Shown: in pieces, positions 1 through 7,301 of the stretch
Position numbering within the stretch: position 1 is the first letter of the stretch
How the letters are laid out: each line of letters opens with the position of its first letter
NCBI GenBank assembly: GCA_964416175.1
Contig: CAYQDF010000086.1
Span: 1-13,479 of the forward strand
Origin: CAYQDF01 sp964416175
GTDB lineage: Bacteria > Chloroflexota > Anaerolineae > Anaerolineales > UBA4823
DNA: 13,479 nt
Direction of reading: 5' to 3'
The notes under the pieces: generated by a model
Database searches by the model: none
The model's input: the letters and a program-made list of their open reading frames with translations, nothing else
Told to the model about the DNA's origin: nothing
Position numbers and translations under genes: made by a program

Positions 1-92
1 CAAACTCGGGACATTGACTGCGTTCCGCTCAGAATGCATCCGCTGCGTAGTCGAAGGGAACGGTTTTCCTTCATCTGACATTGTCATGCTAC
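1..92. other. Region downstream of the coxF-like gene, no gene called
   Basis: This stretch follows the stop codon of the last gene of the operon. An ATG at 85-87 on the minus strand opens a frame that runs off the window edge (about 29 codons), but it lacks a clear ribosome binding site and its residues look like no family I know, so I do not call it. Positions 16-52 can fold into an imperfect hairpin with ends GACT/AGTC, two G-T wobbles and mismatches further in. No T-run follows on either strand, so a terminator is not shown. The wording CTGCGTAGTCGAAGG resembles short intergenic repeats of some environmental bacteria, but one copy in the window cannot prove a repeat. Confidence 0.3.
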
Positions 93-1178
93 TCAATGCG
101 GATTTGAGAGGCCGGATGGACCTGGCCTGTGGCGGGCAGCGACGATCTCCGCCATGATCGCCAGAGCGATCTCTTCCGGCGACTCAGCGCCGATATCCAA
201 CCCGATAGGAGCAGCCAGGCGCGCCAGTTGTTCTTCGCTCACGCCGGCAGCGAGCAGCCTTGTGCGCCGCCTGGCGTGCGTCCCCCGGCTCCCCAGTGCT
301 CCAATGTAAAACGCCGGGCTATTGAGGGCGATCTTCAGGGCGGGATCATCGATCTTCGGATCGTGGGTCAGCATGGTTATGGCGGTGTCTTCGTGGATTT
401 CAATTTCCTGAAAAGCCTCCTCAGGCCAGGCCTGGATCAGCCGGTCCCCGTGGGAGAAGCGCTCCGGGCTTCCGAACGCCCGCCGGGGGTCCACGATCAC
501 CGTGCGGAAGCCCAGGGTGCGGGCGATGCTGGTCAGGGCGATGGCGATGTGTACCCCACCCACGATCACCAGGGTCGGCGGCGGCAGGGAGACTTCAATG
601 AATACTTCCAGCGGCTCATCCTGGCCTTCGATCACCAGTTTCGAACGCCGGGAGCTCCTCTCCTCCAGGGCTCGCCGGGTGAGGGCTTCCAGTTGAGGCC
701 CAAGCCGTGCGTCCAGCTGACCGATCAGCGGTGTTAGCTCCACAGCCTCGGCGGCTTTCCAAAGGAGGACCTCGCTCCCAAGGGATTCTGCCGGGCCGCG
801 CACCACCGTGGCAGCAGCGAAGGGGACCCCGAGGTCCAGGGCACCCCGGAGCGCTGAAAAAGCGCTCCGCTCGAGCGGCTGGACAAACACTTCGATCGTT
901 CCGCCGCAGGCCAATCCGACCTGCCAGGCAGTCTCATCCGCCACGCCGAAATGGAGCAGCTGGGGGCGACCGGTATCCAGCACTTCCATCCCAGATTGGA
1001 AGACCGCCCCTTCGACGCAGCCACCGCTGACAGACCCCGTGATCTTTCCCGAGGGAGTCATCGCCATCTTGGCTCCCACGCGGCGCGGGGACGAGCCCCA
1101 GGTCTGGATCACCGTGGCCAGGGCGATCCGTTCCCCCTCAGCCAGCCATTTTTCCAGGTCGGGGAGGATATCTCTCAA
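93..1178 (-). CDS. coxF: XdhC/CoxI-family Mo-hydroxylase maturation protein (CoxF-like)
   Basis: A 361-residue protein of the XdhC/CoxI family, cytoplasmic factors that help load or sulfurate the molybdenum cofactor of xanthine- and CO-dehydrogenase-type enzymes; CoxF proteins of this family have been linked to copper insertion in form I CO dehydrogenase. The N-terminal XdhC/CoxI domain has GSSPRRVGAKM (about 28-38) and GSVSGGCVE (48-56). The C-terminal Rossmann half has VIVGGVHIA, YIGALGSRGTHARRR and a GLDIGAESPEEIALAIMAEI block near the end. The start is a TTG at 1176-1178, chosen because the conserved N-terminus needs it and GAGGGGG lies 5 bases upstream; it overlaps the VWA gene stop by 4 bases (TTGA), suggesting coupled translation. 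The D-E-F order behind it supports the CoxF assignment; a generic XdhC is the alternative. The family is certain, the symbol less so. Confidence 0.88.
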   Translation of the reverse strand: MRDILPDLEKWLAEGERIALATVIQTWGSSPRRVGAKMAMTPSGKITGSVSGGCVEGAVFQSGMEVLDTGRPQLLHFGVADETAWQVGLACGGTIEVFVQPLERSAFSALRGALDLGVPFAAATVVRGPAESLGSEVLLWKAAEAVELTPLIGQLDARLGPQLEALTRRALEERSSRRSKLVIEGQDEPLEVFIEVSLPPPTLVIVGGVHIAIALTSIARTLGFRTVIVDPRRAFGSPERFSHGDRLIQAWPEEAFQEIEIHEDTAITMLTHDPKIDDPALKIALNSPAFYIGALGSRGTHARRRTRLLAAGVSEEQLARLAAPIGLDIGAESPEEIALAIMAEIVAARHRPGPSGLSNPH

Positions 1179-2410
1179 TCGGGCCCCCTCACGATCTGCC
1201 TCCGGGTCGGGCGGTACTGGTCGACCTGCGCCAGGTGGTCGGCCAGATCCTCCAGGCTGGCCAGGTTGTGCACGGGCAGAAAGTTGTCGATGTATGGAAG
1301 TGCAGTCTGCATGCCGCGAGTGAGCGGCTCGTACTGGTCAGAGCCCAGCAGCGGGTTGAGCCAGATGAGGCGGTAGCAGCTGCGCTGAAGGCGGGCAATT
1401 TCAGTTCGCAGCAGGCGGGCTTCCCCGCGATCCCAGCCATCGCTGATCAACAGGACCACTGCTCCCTGGCCCAGGACGCGCCTCCCCCAGTTGAAATTGA
1501 ACGTCTTCAGGGCATCGCCGATGCGCGTTCCCCCGGACCAGTCCGGCACCAGGCGCGAGACCTGCTGAAAAGCCTGTTCGATGTCGCTGTCGGCGAGCTG
1601 GCGCGTGATGCGCGTCAGGCGCGTGCTGAAAACGAAAGCTTCCACTTTTTGATCCAGCCCGCGCGCCAGCGTGTAGATGAAGTGAAGCAACATGCGCGTG
1701 TACCGTTCCATTGAACCGCTGATGTCGGCGATGATCACCAGCGGGCGGGGCTTGAATTTTGGCTCCCGCCGCGGCCACTCCAGCACCTCGCCGCCATAGC
1801 GGAGATTCCTGCGCAAAGTCCGGCGCAGGTCCAGCAAATTACCGGGGCCGGACTGCATCCGCCGCGTACGGCGCAGGCTGAGCTTCCAGGAGAGCTCGCG
1901 CATGAGCTGCTTGATAGCCTCCAGCTCCTCTGCGGTCAGCTCGGAGAAGTCCTTCCGCCGCAGCACCTCCCGGTTGCTGTAAGTCATGGTCGCTTCGAGG
2001 AGCGGCGGCTCCTCCTGTGGCGAGGAGTCTGGCTGGCGGGGTGGGTCCAACCGGTCTTCGGGGAGATGAAGCGGCGGCGGGATGACCCGGGGGCGCTGCC
2101 GGCGGCTGCCGAGAGATGCCAGTTCCACTTCGACCCAGTGGTCCGGAGGCCTGCGCCAGAAAGCCTCGAAGGCGGCGTCAAAAAACGGGATGTCTTCCCG
2201 GCGATGTACCAACAGGCCGCGCAGCGTGTAATAGAAATCGCTCTTGTATAGGATCTCGATGTGCTTCAAGGCATGTACCAGATCGATCATCCGCCCGGTG
2301 TTGACATCCAGCCCCAGCCCGCGCAGCAGCCGCCCGAATAAAATCAGGTTGTACAAGAGGTTCCCGCCCGCTTCAGTTCCTGCGATCCCATGTTGAGGCA
2401 GAGTTTGCAT
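1175..2410 (-). CDS. coxE: VWA domain protein, CoxE-like
   Basis: A 411-residue protein with a C-terminal von Willebrand factor A domain, the CoxE type that works with a MoxR AAA+ ATPase in the cytoplasm to mature Mo-CODH. The metal-ion-dependent adhesion site is complete: D229-x-S231-x-S233 in IIADISGSM, T295 in SGGTRIGDAL and D324 in LLISDGWD. The N-terminal 110 residues are probably helical; residues about 110-150 are proline- and charge-rich and look like a linker; 150-225 are rich in arginine and lysine. There is no signal peptide or membrane segment. The ATG at 2408-2410 has CCAGGTG upstream and lies 25 bases past the coxD stop, so the two are almost surely co-transcribed. CoxE of the coxDEF group has been tied to copper insertion into the form I active site; which enzyme it serves here is inference. 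Confidence 0.92.
   Translation of the reverse strand: MQTLPQHGIAGTEAGGNLLYNLILFGRLLRGLGLDVNTGRMIDLVHALKHIEILYKSDFYYTLRGLLVHRREDIPFFDAAFEAFWRRPPDHWVEVELASLGSRRQRPRVIPPPLHLPEDRLDPPRQPDSSPQEEPPLLEATMTYSNREVLRRKDFSELTAEELEAIKQLMRELSWKLSLRRTRRMQSGPGNLLDLRRTLRRNLRYGGEVLEWPRREPKFKPRPLVIIADISGSMERYTRMLLHFIYTLARGLDQKVEAFVFSTRLTRITRQLADSDIEQAFQQVSRLVPDWSGGTRIGDALKTFNFNWGRRVLGQGAVVLLISDGWDRGEARLLRTEIARLQRSCYRLIWLNPLLGSDQYEPLTRGMQTALPYIDNFLPVHNLASLEDLADHLAQVDQYRPTRRQIVRGPD
1184..1190 (-). promoter_or_regulatory. Ribosome binding site deciding a TTG start
   Basis: GAGGGGG on the minus strand lies 5 bases upstream of the TTG start of the XdhC-family gene, inside the end of the VWA gene. It supports the rare TTG codon as the true start. 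Confidence 0.6.
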
Positions 2411-2435
2411 CGCTGCACCTGGTGGGGGATTAATA

Positions 2436-3332
2436 TCAGGCGTTGACCAGGATGCGTGTGAGGATGCTGGCCACGTTCTGGCCTTTTACCTTTTCCACGT
2501 CATCCTGGTACTTCAGGATCGCCCCCAGGGTGTCCTCGATCACGCTCTGGTCCAGCGCCTGGCTGTCGAGTGCCACCAGCGCTGCCATCCAGTCCAGGGT
2601 CTCCGCCACGCCGGGCACTTTATACAGTTCAACTTTGCGCAGTTCCTGAACGAAGGCGGTCACCTGCCGGGCCAGCTGGGCTGGAGCCTGCGGGACTTTC
2701 GCCATCACGATCTGGAGTTCCTTATCAAAGGAGGGGTAGTCGATCCAATAATACAGGCAGCGGCGCTTCAGCGCATCGTGGACTTCCCGGGTCCGGTTCG
2801 AGGTGATCACAACCACCGGCGGGCGCTCCGCCTTAATCGTGCCGATCTCCGGGATGGTGATCTGGTAATCCGAGAGGATCTCCAGCAGGTAGGCTTCGAA
2901 CTCCTCGTCGCTGCGGTCGATCTCATCCACCAGCAGGACGGGCGGCCGCTCGCGGGTGTTCTGGATAGCCTGCAGGAGTGGGCGGCTCGAGAGAAAGTCA
3001 GGACCAAACAGGTCAGCCTCTTCGATCTTCTCGCCCCGCGCCTCCAGCACCCGGATGTGCATCATCTGCCGGGTGTAGTTCCACTCGTACACGGCGTGGT
3101 GTACGTCGAGCCCCTCGTAGCACTGCAGGCGGATGAGATCGGTCTGGAGCAGATGAGCCAGGACCTTCGCGACTTCGGTCTTGCCGACCCCGGCCTCACC
3201 TTCCAGGAATAACGGCCGGGCGAGCTTGAACGCCAGGAAGATCGAAGTAGCGAGCCCCCGATCGGCGATGTAGAGATGCTCACGGAGGGCATCCTGCAAG
3301 CTATCAATCGATTCGACATCGGTTAAATTCAT
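2436..3332 (-). CDS. coxD: MoxR-type AAA+ ATPase, CoxD-like
   Basis: A 298-residue AAA+ ATPase of the MoxR branch. Walker A is GEAGVGKT at 45-52, Walker B is VLLVDE at 132-137, and a sensor 1 region with TSNRTRE follows near 175-182; arginines in ALKRRC follow soon after. The QCYEGLDVHHAVYEWNY block (about 70-86) is typical of CoxD-like members. CoxD is known from coxDEF loci as an ATP-dependent chaperone needed to sulfurate the molybdenum of CO dehydrogenase, acting with the VWA partner encoded next. The protein is soluble, with no membrane segment. Its ATG at 3330-3332 has no Shine-Dalgarno sequence, but a TAGAAT box sits just 6 bases upstream, so the message may be leaderless. It starts the second transcription block of the window after a 213-base gap. 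Confidence 0.93.
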   Translation of the reverse strand: MNLTDVESIDSLQDALREHLYIADRGLATSIFLAFKLARPLFLEGEAGVGKTEVAKVLAHLLQTDLIRLQCYEGLDVHHAVYEWNYTRQMMHIRVLEARGEKIEEADLFGPDFLSSRPLLQAIQNTRERPPVLLVDEIDRSDEEFEAYLLEILSDYQITIPEIGTIKAERPPVVVITSNRTREVHDALKRRCLYYWIDYPSFDKELQIVMAKVPQAPAQLARQVTAFVQELRKVELYKVPGVAETLDWMAALVALDSQALDQSVIEDTLGAILKYQDDVEKVKGQNVASILTRILVNA

Positions 3333-3338
3333 AAGAAT

Positions 3339-3368
3339 ATTCTACCCGAATTATCCGCTTCCCACCAA
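3339..3368 (-). promoter_or_regulatory. Possible promoter of the coxDEF-like block
   Basis: On the minus strand TTGGTG (3363-3368) and TAGAAT (3339-3344) are separated by 18 bases. The -10 box matches five of six consensus bases, the -35 only three. With TAGAAT ending 6 bases before the coxD ATG, transcription would begin at or next to the start codon. There is no ribosome binding site between them, which fits a leaderless message. A second -10-like GATAAT lies at 3350-3355. Only sequence resemblance supports this. Confidence 0.35.
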
Positions 3369-3381
3369 CCTGCGTATTGAC

Positions 3382-3396
3382 GTCCCTGGAAGGGAC
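3382..3396. repeat. Short perfect inverted repeat upstream of coxD, possible operator
   Basis: GTCCCT, 3 bases GGA, then AGGGAC form a perfect 6+3+6 palindrome, 13 bases upstream of the putative -35 box of the coxD promoter. The place suits an operator for an activator or repressor, but a 6-base arm can arise by chance and no regulator gene is seen in the window. Confidence 0.4.
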
Positions 3397-3485
3397 CACA
3401 AGACGTTCAGCTCTCTTCCTTGCGGTGCTGTGCTCTCTGCGCGCTGGCAGATTGACGAGCGCAGTGATCCCCCCGGAAGACTCGG

Positions 3486-3516
3486 CGGAGGCCTCACTGG
3501 ATGCGGGAGGCCTCCG
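3486..3516. repeat. Ten-base inverted repeat in the gap after the form II coxM
   Basis: Arms 3486-3495 (CGGAGGCCTC) and 3507-3516 (GAGGCCTCCG) are perfect complements around an 11-base loop. The hairpin lies 30 bases past the stop of the form II medium-subunit gene, where the large operon could end. No T-run follows on the minus strand, so it is not a classical intrinsic terminator; it may protect the 3' end of the message or slow the polymerase. Each arm also contains the palindrome GAGGCCTC, spaced 19 bases apart, so a paired protein-binding site is the other option. Confidence 0.5.
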
Positions 3517-3545
3517 AAATCACCCTGGTGAAAGGATCTTAACCA

Positions 3546-4406
3546 TCACGCCCGGGCTCGAGCTGCCGCTTTCTCCACCGCCTGCGCCACAAAGCGCGGC
3601 GCCATCGACTTCCGGTAAGCCGCGCTGGCGTGGATGTCGCCGAGGAGCTCGCCGCCCAGGTCGTTCAACACAGCAGCGGCGGCCAGCGCGATCGCGGCTG
3701 AGTCCAGCTGCCTGCCGACGAGAGCTGCTTCGACCGAAGGAGCGCGCATGGCATGCGGGGTTAGCCCACCAATCGCAATGCTGGCTTCGGAACACCTGCC
3801 GTTTTCAAATGTGACGACCGCTGCTGCGCCCAGCATGGCGTACCCGGAAGCCGGGTTGACCATCTTTTGGTAGGCGGATCCTGTCCGGTTCCCGGTCAAA
3901 GGCATTTCCACGGAAGTCAGGACTTCATTTTCTCTGAGCGCGGTCTCAAGCAAACCAGTGAAGAAATCCACGGAGGATATCCGCCTTTCTCCGCCGGATC
4001 CCTGGACGTGGAAAACCGCGTCGAGCGCAGTCAGGACGGTTGGCAGGTCTGATCCCGGGTCAGCATGGGCGATATTGCCGCCGATCGTGCCACGGTTCCG
4101 CACCTGCAGATCGGCGATGATCCCGGCGGCCTCAGCCAGAGCGGCCGGCACCTCGGAGGAAGAGGCGATTAATGCATGTGTCGTCAACGCGCCGATCACA
4201 ATCGAGTCTCCTGCCCTGCGGATCCCCTTCAGGTCAGGGATCCGACCGATGTCGATGAGCACCTTCGGCCTGGACTGGCGCAGCTTGAGCAGGGGGATCA
4301 GGCTGTGCCCGCCGGCCAGCAGCTTCGCCCCGGGATGCTGATCCAGGAGGGAAAGGGCTTCGGCCACAGAGGCAGCCCGCACGTAATCGAATTCTGGAGG
4401 GTACAT
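3546..4406 (-). CDS. coxM: Form II Mo-hydroxylase medium subunit, FAD-binding (CoxM-like)
   Basis: A 286-residue FAD-binding subunit of the CO/xanthine dehydrogenase medium-chain family; it takes electrons from the iron-sulfur subunit and passes them to an acceptor such as quinone. The flavin-binding signatures are AGGHSL (31-36) and RNRGTIGGNIAHADPGSD (103-120). The rest includes the domain exit motif with GSAYQKMVNPASGYAMLGAAA and a C-terminal CoxM-type domain ending near AVEKAAARARA. Length is normal for the family. The ATG at 4404-4406 lies 3 bases past the large-subunit stop, with GGGAGG embedded in the last large-subunit codons. It is the third gene of a small-large-medium order, typical of form II sets. 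The substrate of the complex is unknown. The symbol refers to the family, since a second coxM lies at the right end. Confidence 0.93.
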   Translation of the reverse strand: MYPPEFDYVRAASVAEALSLLDQHPGAKLLAGGHSLIPLLKLRQSRPKVLIDIGRIPDLKGIRRAGDSIVIGALTTHALIASSSEVPAALAEAAGIIADLQVRNRGTIGGNIAHADPGSDLPTVLTALDAVFHVQGSGGERRISSVDFFTGLLETALRENEVLTSVEMPLTGNRTGSAYQKMVNPASGYAMLGAAAVVTFENGRCSEASIAIGGLTPHAMRAPSVEAALVGRQLDSAAIALAAAAVLNDLGGELLGDIHASAAYRKSMAPRFVAQAVEKAAARARA

Positions 4407-4409
4407 GGC

Positions 4410-6767
4410 TCAACCTCCCATCTTGCCTGCCGGAATCGCCCCCAGGACTTTCTCTGGGGTGAGCGGCATATCGATCCGAGTAACGCCCAGGGGAGCGAGC
4501 GCGTCCATCACAGCGTTATACACCGCGGCCGTCGAAGCGATCGTCCCAGTCTCGCCAATACCCTTGACGCCCAGGGGGTTGACGCCTGTCGGCGTCTCGG
4601 TCTTGCCAGTCTCGAACACCGGGAAAAACCGGGCTTTCGGGATGGCGTAGTCCAGCAGCGATCCGGTGAGCAACTGTCCGTTCTCGTCATAAACCGCCCC
4701 TTCCCACAGCGCCTGGGCGATGCCCTGCGCCAGCCCCCCGTGGATCTGCCCTTCGACGATCATGGGGTTGATGATCCGCCCACAGTCATCCACGGCGATG
4801 TAGCGCTGGAGGGTGATCTCCCCGGTCCCTGTATCCACTTCCACGGTTGCGATGTGGGTGCCGAACGGATAGGTGAAGTTTGGCGGATCGAAAAAGGCGG
4901 AGGCCTCCAACCCGGGTTCAACTCCTTCCGGCATGTTCCAGGCAACGTTTGCCATCAACGCGATGTCTTGAGTGGTCTTTGCTTTGTCTGGCGATCCCCT
5001 CACGAAGAACTTGCCATCTGCGTATTCGATGTCTTCGACGTCGGCCTCCAGCAGGTGCGCGGCGATGACTCTGGCTTTATCCTTGATTTTTTTGATCGCG
5101 CCCATCAGCGCGCCGCTGCCCACCGCGGTCGTCCGGCTCCCGTATGTGCCCCAGCCCATCGGGGTCTGGTCTGTATCCCCGTGCAGGATCTCGATATCAT
5201 CCACGTCGATCCCGAATTCCTCGCCGACGATCTGGGCGAAAGTCGTCTCTTCACCCTGACCATGGGGGGATATCCCGACCATGACATTCACCTTCCCGGA
5301 GGGATGGAACCGGACGATGGCGCTCTCCCACAGCCCACCGCCGAAGCCAACCGCGCCAGCCACCTGGGAGGGGCCGAGGCCGCAGATCTCGACGTAGGTG
5401 CATAACCCGACCCCCAGGTATTTCCCGTTCACAGGCCTTTGCGCCTGCTGCTCTCGCAATTTCCTGTAGTCAGCCATCTCCAGGGCCAGGTCCAGCGCCG
5501 GCTCGTAATCGCCCGAGTCGTAGATCAGACCGGTTGCGACCTTGTGCCCATCGGTGAATTTCGGGATGAGATTCCGGCGGCGGACTTCCGCGGGGTCCAT
5601 CTGGACCGCTCTGGCGAAGAGGTCGATCAGCCGTTCGAGGATGAAAGTGGCTTCTGGGCGTCCCGCGCCCCGGTAAGCCTCGACCGGCGTGGTGTTCGTC
5701 ACCACGCCGTACACGACCTCGTGTACGTTCGGGATTTCGTATGGACCTGAGAGCATCAGCCCGTGGAGGATGGTTGGGATGCCGGTAGATGCCGTCGAAA
5801 GATAGGCGCCCAGATTTGCCCACACCGTCCCGCGGATGCCGGTGATCTTGCCATCCCTGGTGCCGCAGAGCTCGACTTCCTGGATGTGGTCGCGACCGTG
5901 GGTCGTAACAAGGTAATTTTCACTGCGAGTCTCGACCCATTTCACCGGGCGGTTCAATTGTTTTGCGCAGAAGATGGCGACCACCTCGTCAGGGTAGAAC
6001 GGGATCTTGCTGCCAAATCCGCCGCCAACTTCGGGCGCGATGACCCGGATTTTGTGCTCGGGGATGTTGCTGACGAGGGAGAGCAGATACCGGGCGATGT
6101 GCGGGTTCTGAGAGGTGCTCCAGAGCGTCACCTCGCCCATCGCCGGGTTGTACTGCGCCACGGCAGCCCGGGGCTCGATCGCCGTTGGGATCAGCCGCTG
6201 GTTGATGATCCGGTCTTTAACGACGATCTCAGCGTCCCGGAAAGCAGCGTCGACGTCCCCGCCTTTCACTTCCCAGCGGAAGTCGATGTTGTTGGGGACT
6301 TCCGCGTACAGCAAGGGCGCCCCCTCCTGTGTGGCTTTAAAGGCATCCACCACGACCGGCAACGGCTCGTAATCTACTTCTACCGCTTCCGCTGCGTCGC
6401 GCGCCAGATAAGGATCCTCGGCCACCACCACGGCCACCGCATCGCCGACGTAACGCACTTTCTCGATTGCGATGGGGGGGTGTGGAGGCGTCTTGCACTC
6501 CGAGTCCGGCACAACCCAGGCGCAGGGGATGTTTCCGAAGCCTCCCTGGCGAATATCCTCGCCGATAAACACGCCCAGCACACCGGGCATCCCCGCTGCT
6601 GTTTCGGTCTTGATACCCCTGATCCTGGCGTGTGCGTACGGGGAGCGGACCATCACCATGTGTGCCAGGTTGGGGAGGGAAATATCCCCGGTATATTTTG
6701 CCTGACCCGTGATGAGCCGCGGGTCTTCCCGGCGTTTGATGCCGCTTCCGAACAATCTTGTAGCCAT
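4410..6767 (-). CDS. coxL: Form II CoxL-like molybdenum hydroxylase large subunit
   Basis: A 785-residue molybdopterin-binding catalytic subunit of the xanthine oxidase family. The N-terminus (GSGIKRREDPRLITGQAKYTGDI, then RSPYAHARI) is the usual a/b hammerhead domain; GGGFGSK lies near 250. The active-site loop reads AYRGAGR at 364-370 (bases 5658-5678), with glycine 367 where form I enzymes carry the copper-binding cysteine. This is the form II signature. The catalytic glutamate is E739 in KGIGETGTIAS. The protein should bind molybdopterin cytosine dinucleotide and act in the cytosol, but without the Cu-S-Mo site CO is not an assured substrate; purines, aldehydes or aromatic compounds are other options. 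The ATG at 6765-6767 has a strong AGGAGG 5 bases upstream. It lies 14 bases after coxS and 3 before coxM. The symbol denotes the family only. Confidence 0.94.
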   Translation of the reverse strand: MATRLFGSGIKRREDPRLITGQAKYTGDISLPNLAHMVMVRSPYAHARIRGIKTETAAGMPGVLGVFIGEDIRQGGFGNIPCAWVVPDSECKTPPHPPIAIEKVRYVGDAVAVVVAEDPYLARDAAEAVEVDYEPLPVVVDAFKATQEGAPLLYAEVPNNIDFRWEVKGGDVDAAFRDAEIVVKDRIINQRLIPTAIEPRAAVAQYNPAMGEVTLWSTSQNPHIARYLLSLVSNIPEHKIRVIAPEVGGGFGSKIPFYPDEVVAIFCAKQLNRPVKWVETRSENYLVTTHGRDHIQEVELCGTRDGKITGIRGTVWANLGAYLSTASTGIPTILHGLMLSGPYEIPNVHEVVYGVVTNTTPVEAYRGAGRPEATFILERLIDLFARAVQMDPAEVRRRNLIPKFTDGHKVATGLIYDSGDYEPALDLALEMADYRKLREQQAQRPVNGKYLGVGLCTYVEICGLGPSQVAGAVGFGGGLWESAIVRFHPSGKVNVMVGISPHGQGEETTFAQIVGEEFGIDVDDIEILHGDTDQTPMGWGTYGSRTTAVGSGALMGAIKKIKDKARVIAAHLLEADVEDIEYADGKFFVRGSPDKAKTTQDIALMANVAWNMPEGVEPGLEASAFFDPPNFTYPFGTHIATVEVDTGTGEITLQRYIAVDDCGRIINPMIVEGQIHGGLAQGIAQALWEGAVYDENGQLLTGSLLDYAIPKARFFPVFETGKTETPTGVNPLGVKGIGETGTIASTAAVYNAVMDALAPLGVTRIDMPLTPEKVLGAIPAGKMGG

Positions 6768-6781
6768 ATTAACCTCCTGCG

Positions 6782-7267
6782 CTATTCCTGCATCAAGCCA
6801 GCGGCATGCCGAATGGCTGCGACGATATTCTGGTAGCCAGTGCAGCGGCAGTAATTCCCATCCAGGGCGTGGCGGATCTCCCCTTCACTCGGATTCGGAT
6901 TTCTCTGCAACAGGTCATAAGCTGTCAGGATCATCCCCGGCGTGCAGTAACCGCACTGCAAGCCGTGCTTCGCCCAAAATGCCTCTTGAATGGGATGCAG
7001 AGCGGCTTCTCTGCCGTTGCCGTTTTTCGACAGACCTTCGATGGTCGTGATCTGACTCCCGTCAGCCTGAACGGCCAGCACCGTGCACGACTTGACCGCC
7101 ATTCCGTCCAGCAACACTGTGCAGGCGCCGCACTGGCTGGTGTCACAGCCGATCTTGGTACCGGTCAACCCCAGCCTGTCCCTCAGATAGTGCACGAGGA
7201 GCAGCCGGGGTTCGATTTCGTGGGTGTGATGAACCGAATTTACGGTAAGCGAAACGGGAACTTTCAT
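6782..7267 (-). CDS. coxS: Form II Mo-hydroxylase small [2Fe-2S] subunit (CoxS-like)
   Basis: A 161-residue iron-sulfur subunit carrying two [2Fe-2S] clusters that relay electrons from the molybdenum centre to FAD. The N-terminal plant-ferredoxin-like domain has C41, C46, C49 and C61 (GCDTSQCGAC then KSC). The C-terminal helical domain has C105 and C108 (QCGYC) and C140 and C142 (CRCTGY). All eight ligands are present and the length is usual. The ATG at 7265-7267 has the strong site AAAGGAGA 8 bases upstream. The gene opens the form II set, 34 bases after the molybdopterin-binding protein gene and 14 before the large-subunit gene, so co-transcription is likely. It resembles the form I CoxS at the right of the window in every motif but has its own variable residues between clusters. 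Confidence 0.95.
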   Translation of the reverse strand: MKVPVSLTVNSVHHTHEIEPRLLLVHYLRDRLGLTGTKIGCDTSQCGACTVLLDGMAVKSCTVLAVQADGSQITTIEGLSKNGNGREAALHPIQEAFWAKHGLQCGYCTPGMILTAYDLLQRNPNPSEGEIRHALDGNYCRCTGYQNIVAAIRHAAGLMQE

Positions 7268-7301
7268 AGCAGCAATCTCCTTTGTTTCTATTCCTCTCTC
7301 A

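Noticed and set aside
16..52. Hairpin-like sequence after the last gene, as a terminator or repeat element
   Set aside because: The stem is imperfect, no T-run follows, and no second copy occurs in the window.
1..87. A possible next gene starting at 85-87 on the minus strand
   Set aside because: Only 29 codons are visible, there is no clear binding site, and the translation resembles nothing I know.
3377..3545. Small plus-strand open frame in the gap between coxM and coxD
   Set aside because: It runs on into the antisense of coxM, has no ribosome binding site and no recognisable protein features.
4410..4418. The form II large subunit ends in Gly-Gly, the tail type bound by UBP zinc fingers in eukaryotes, and a UBP finger is encoded nearby
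   Set aside because: The two glycine codons coincide with the GGGAGG ribosome binding site of the next gene, which explains them; without conservation data a tail-binding link is only a guess.
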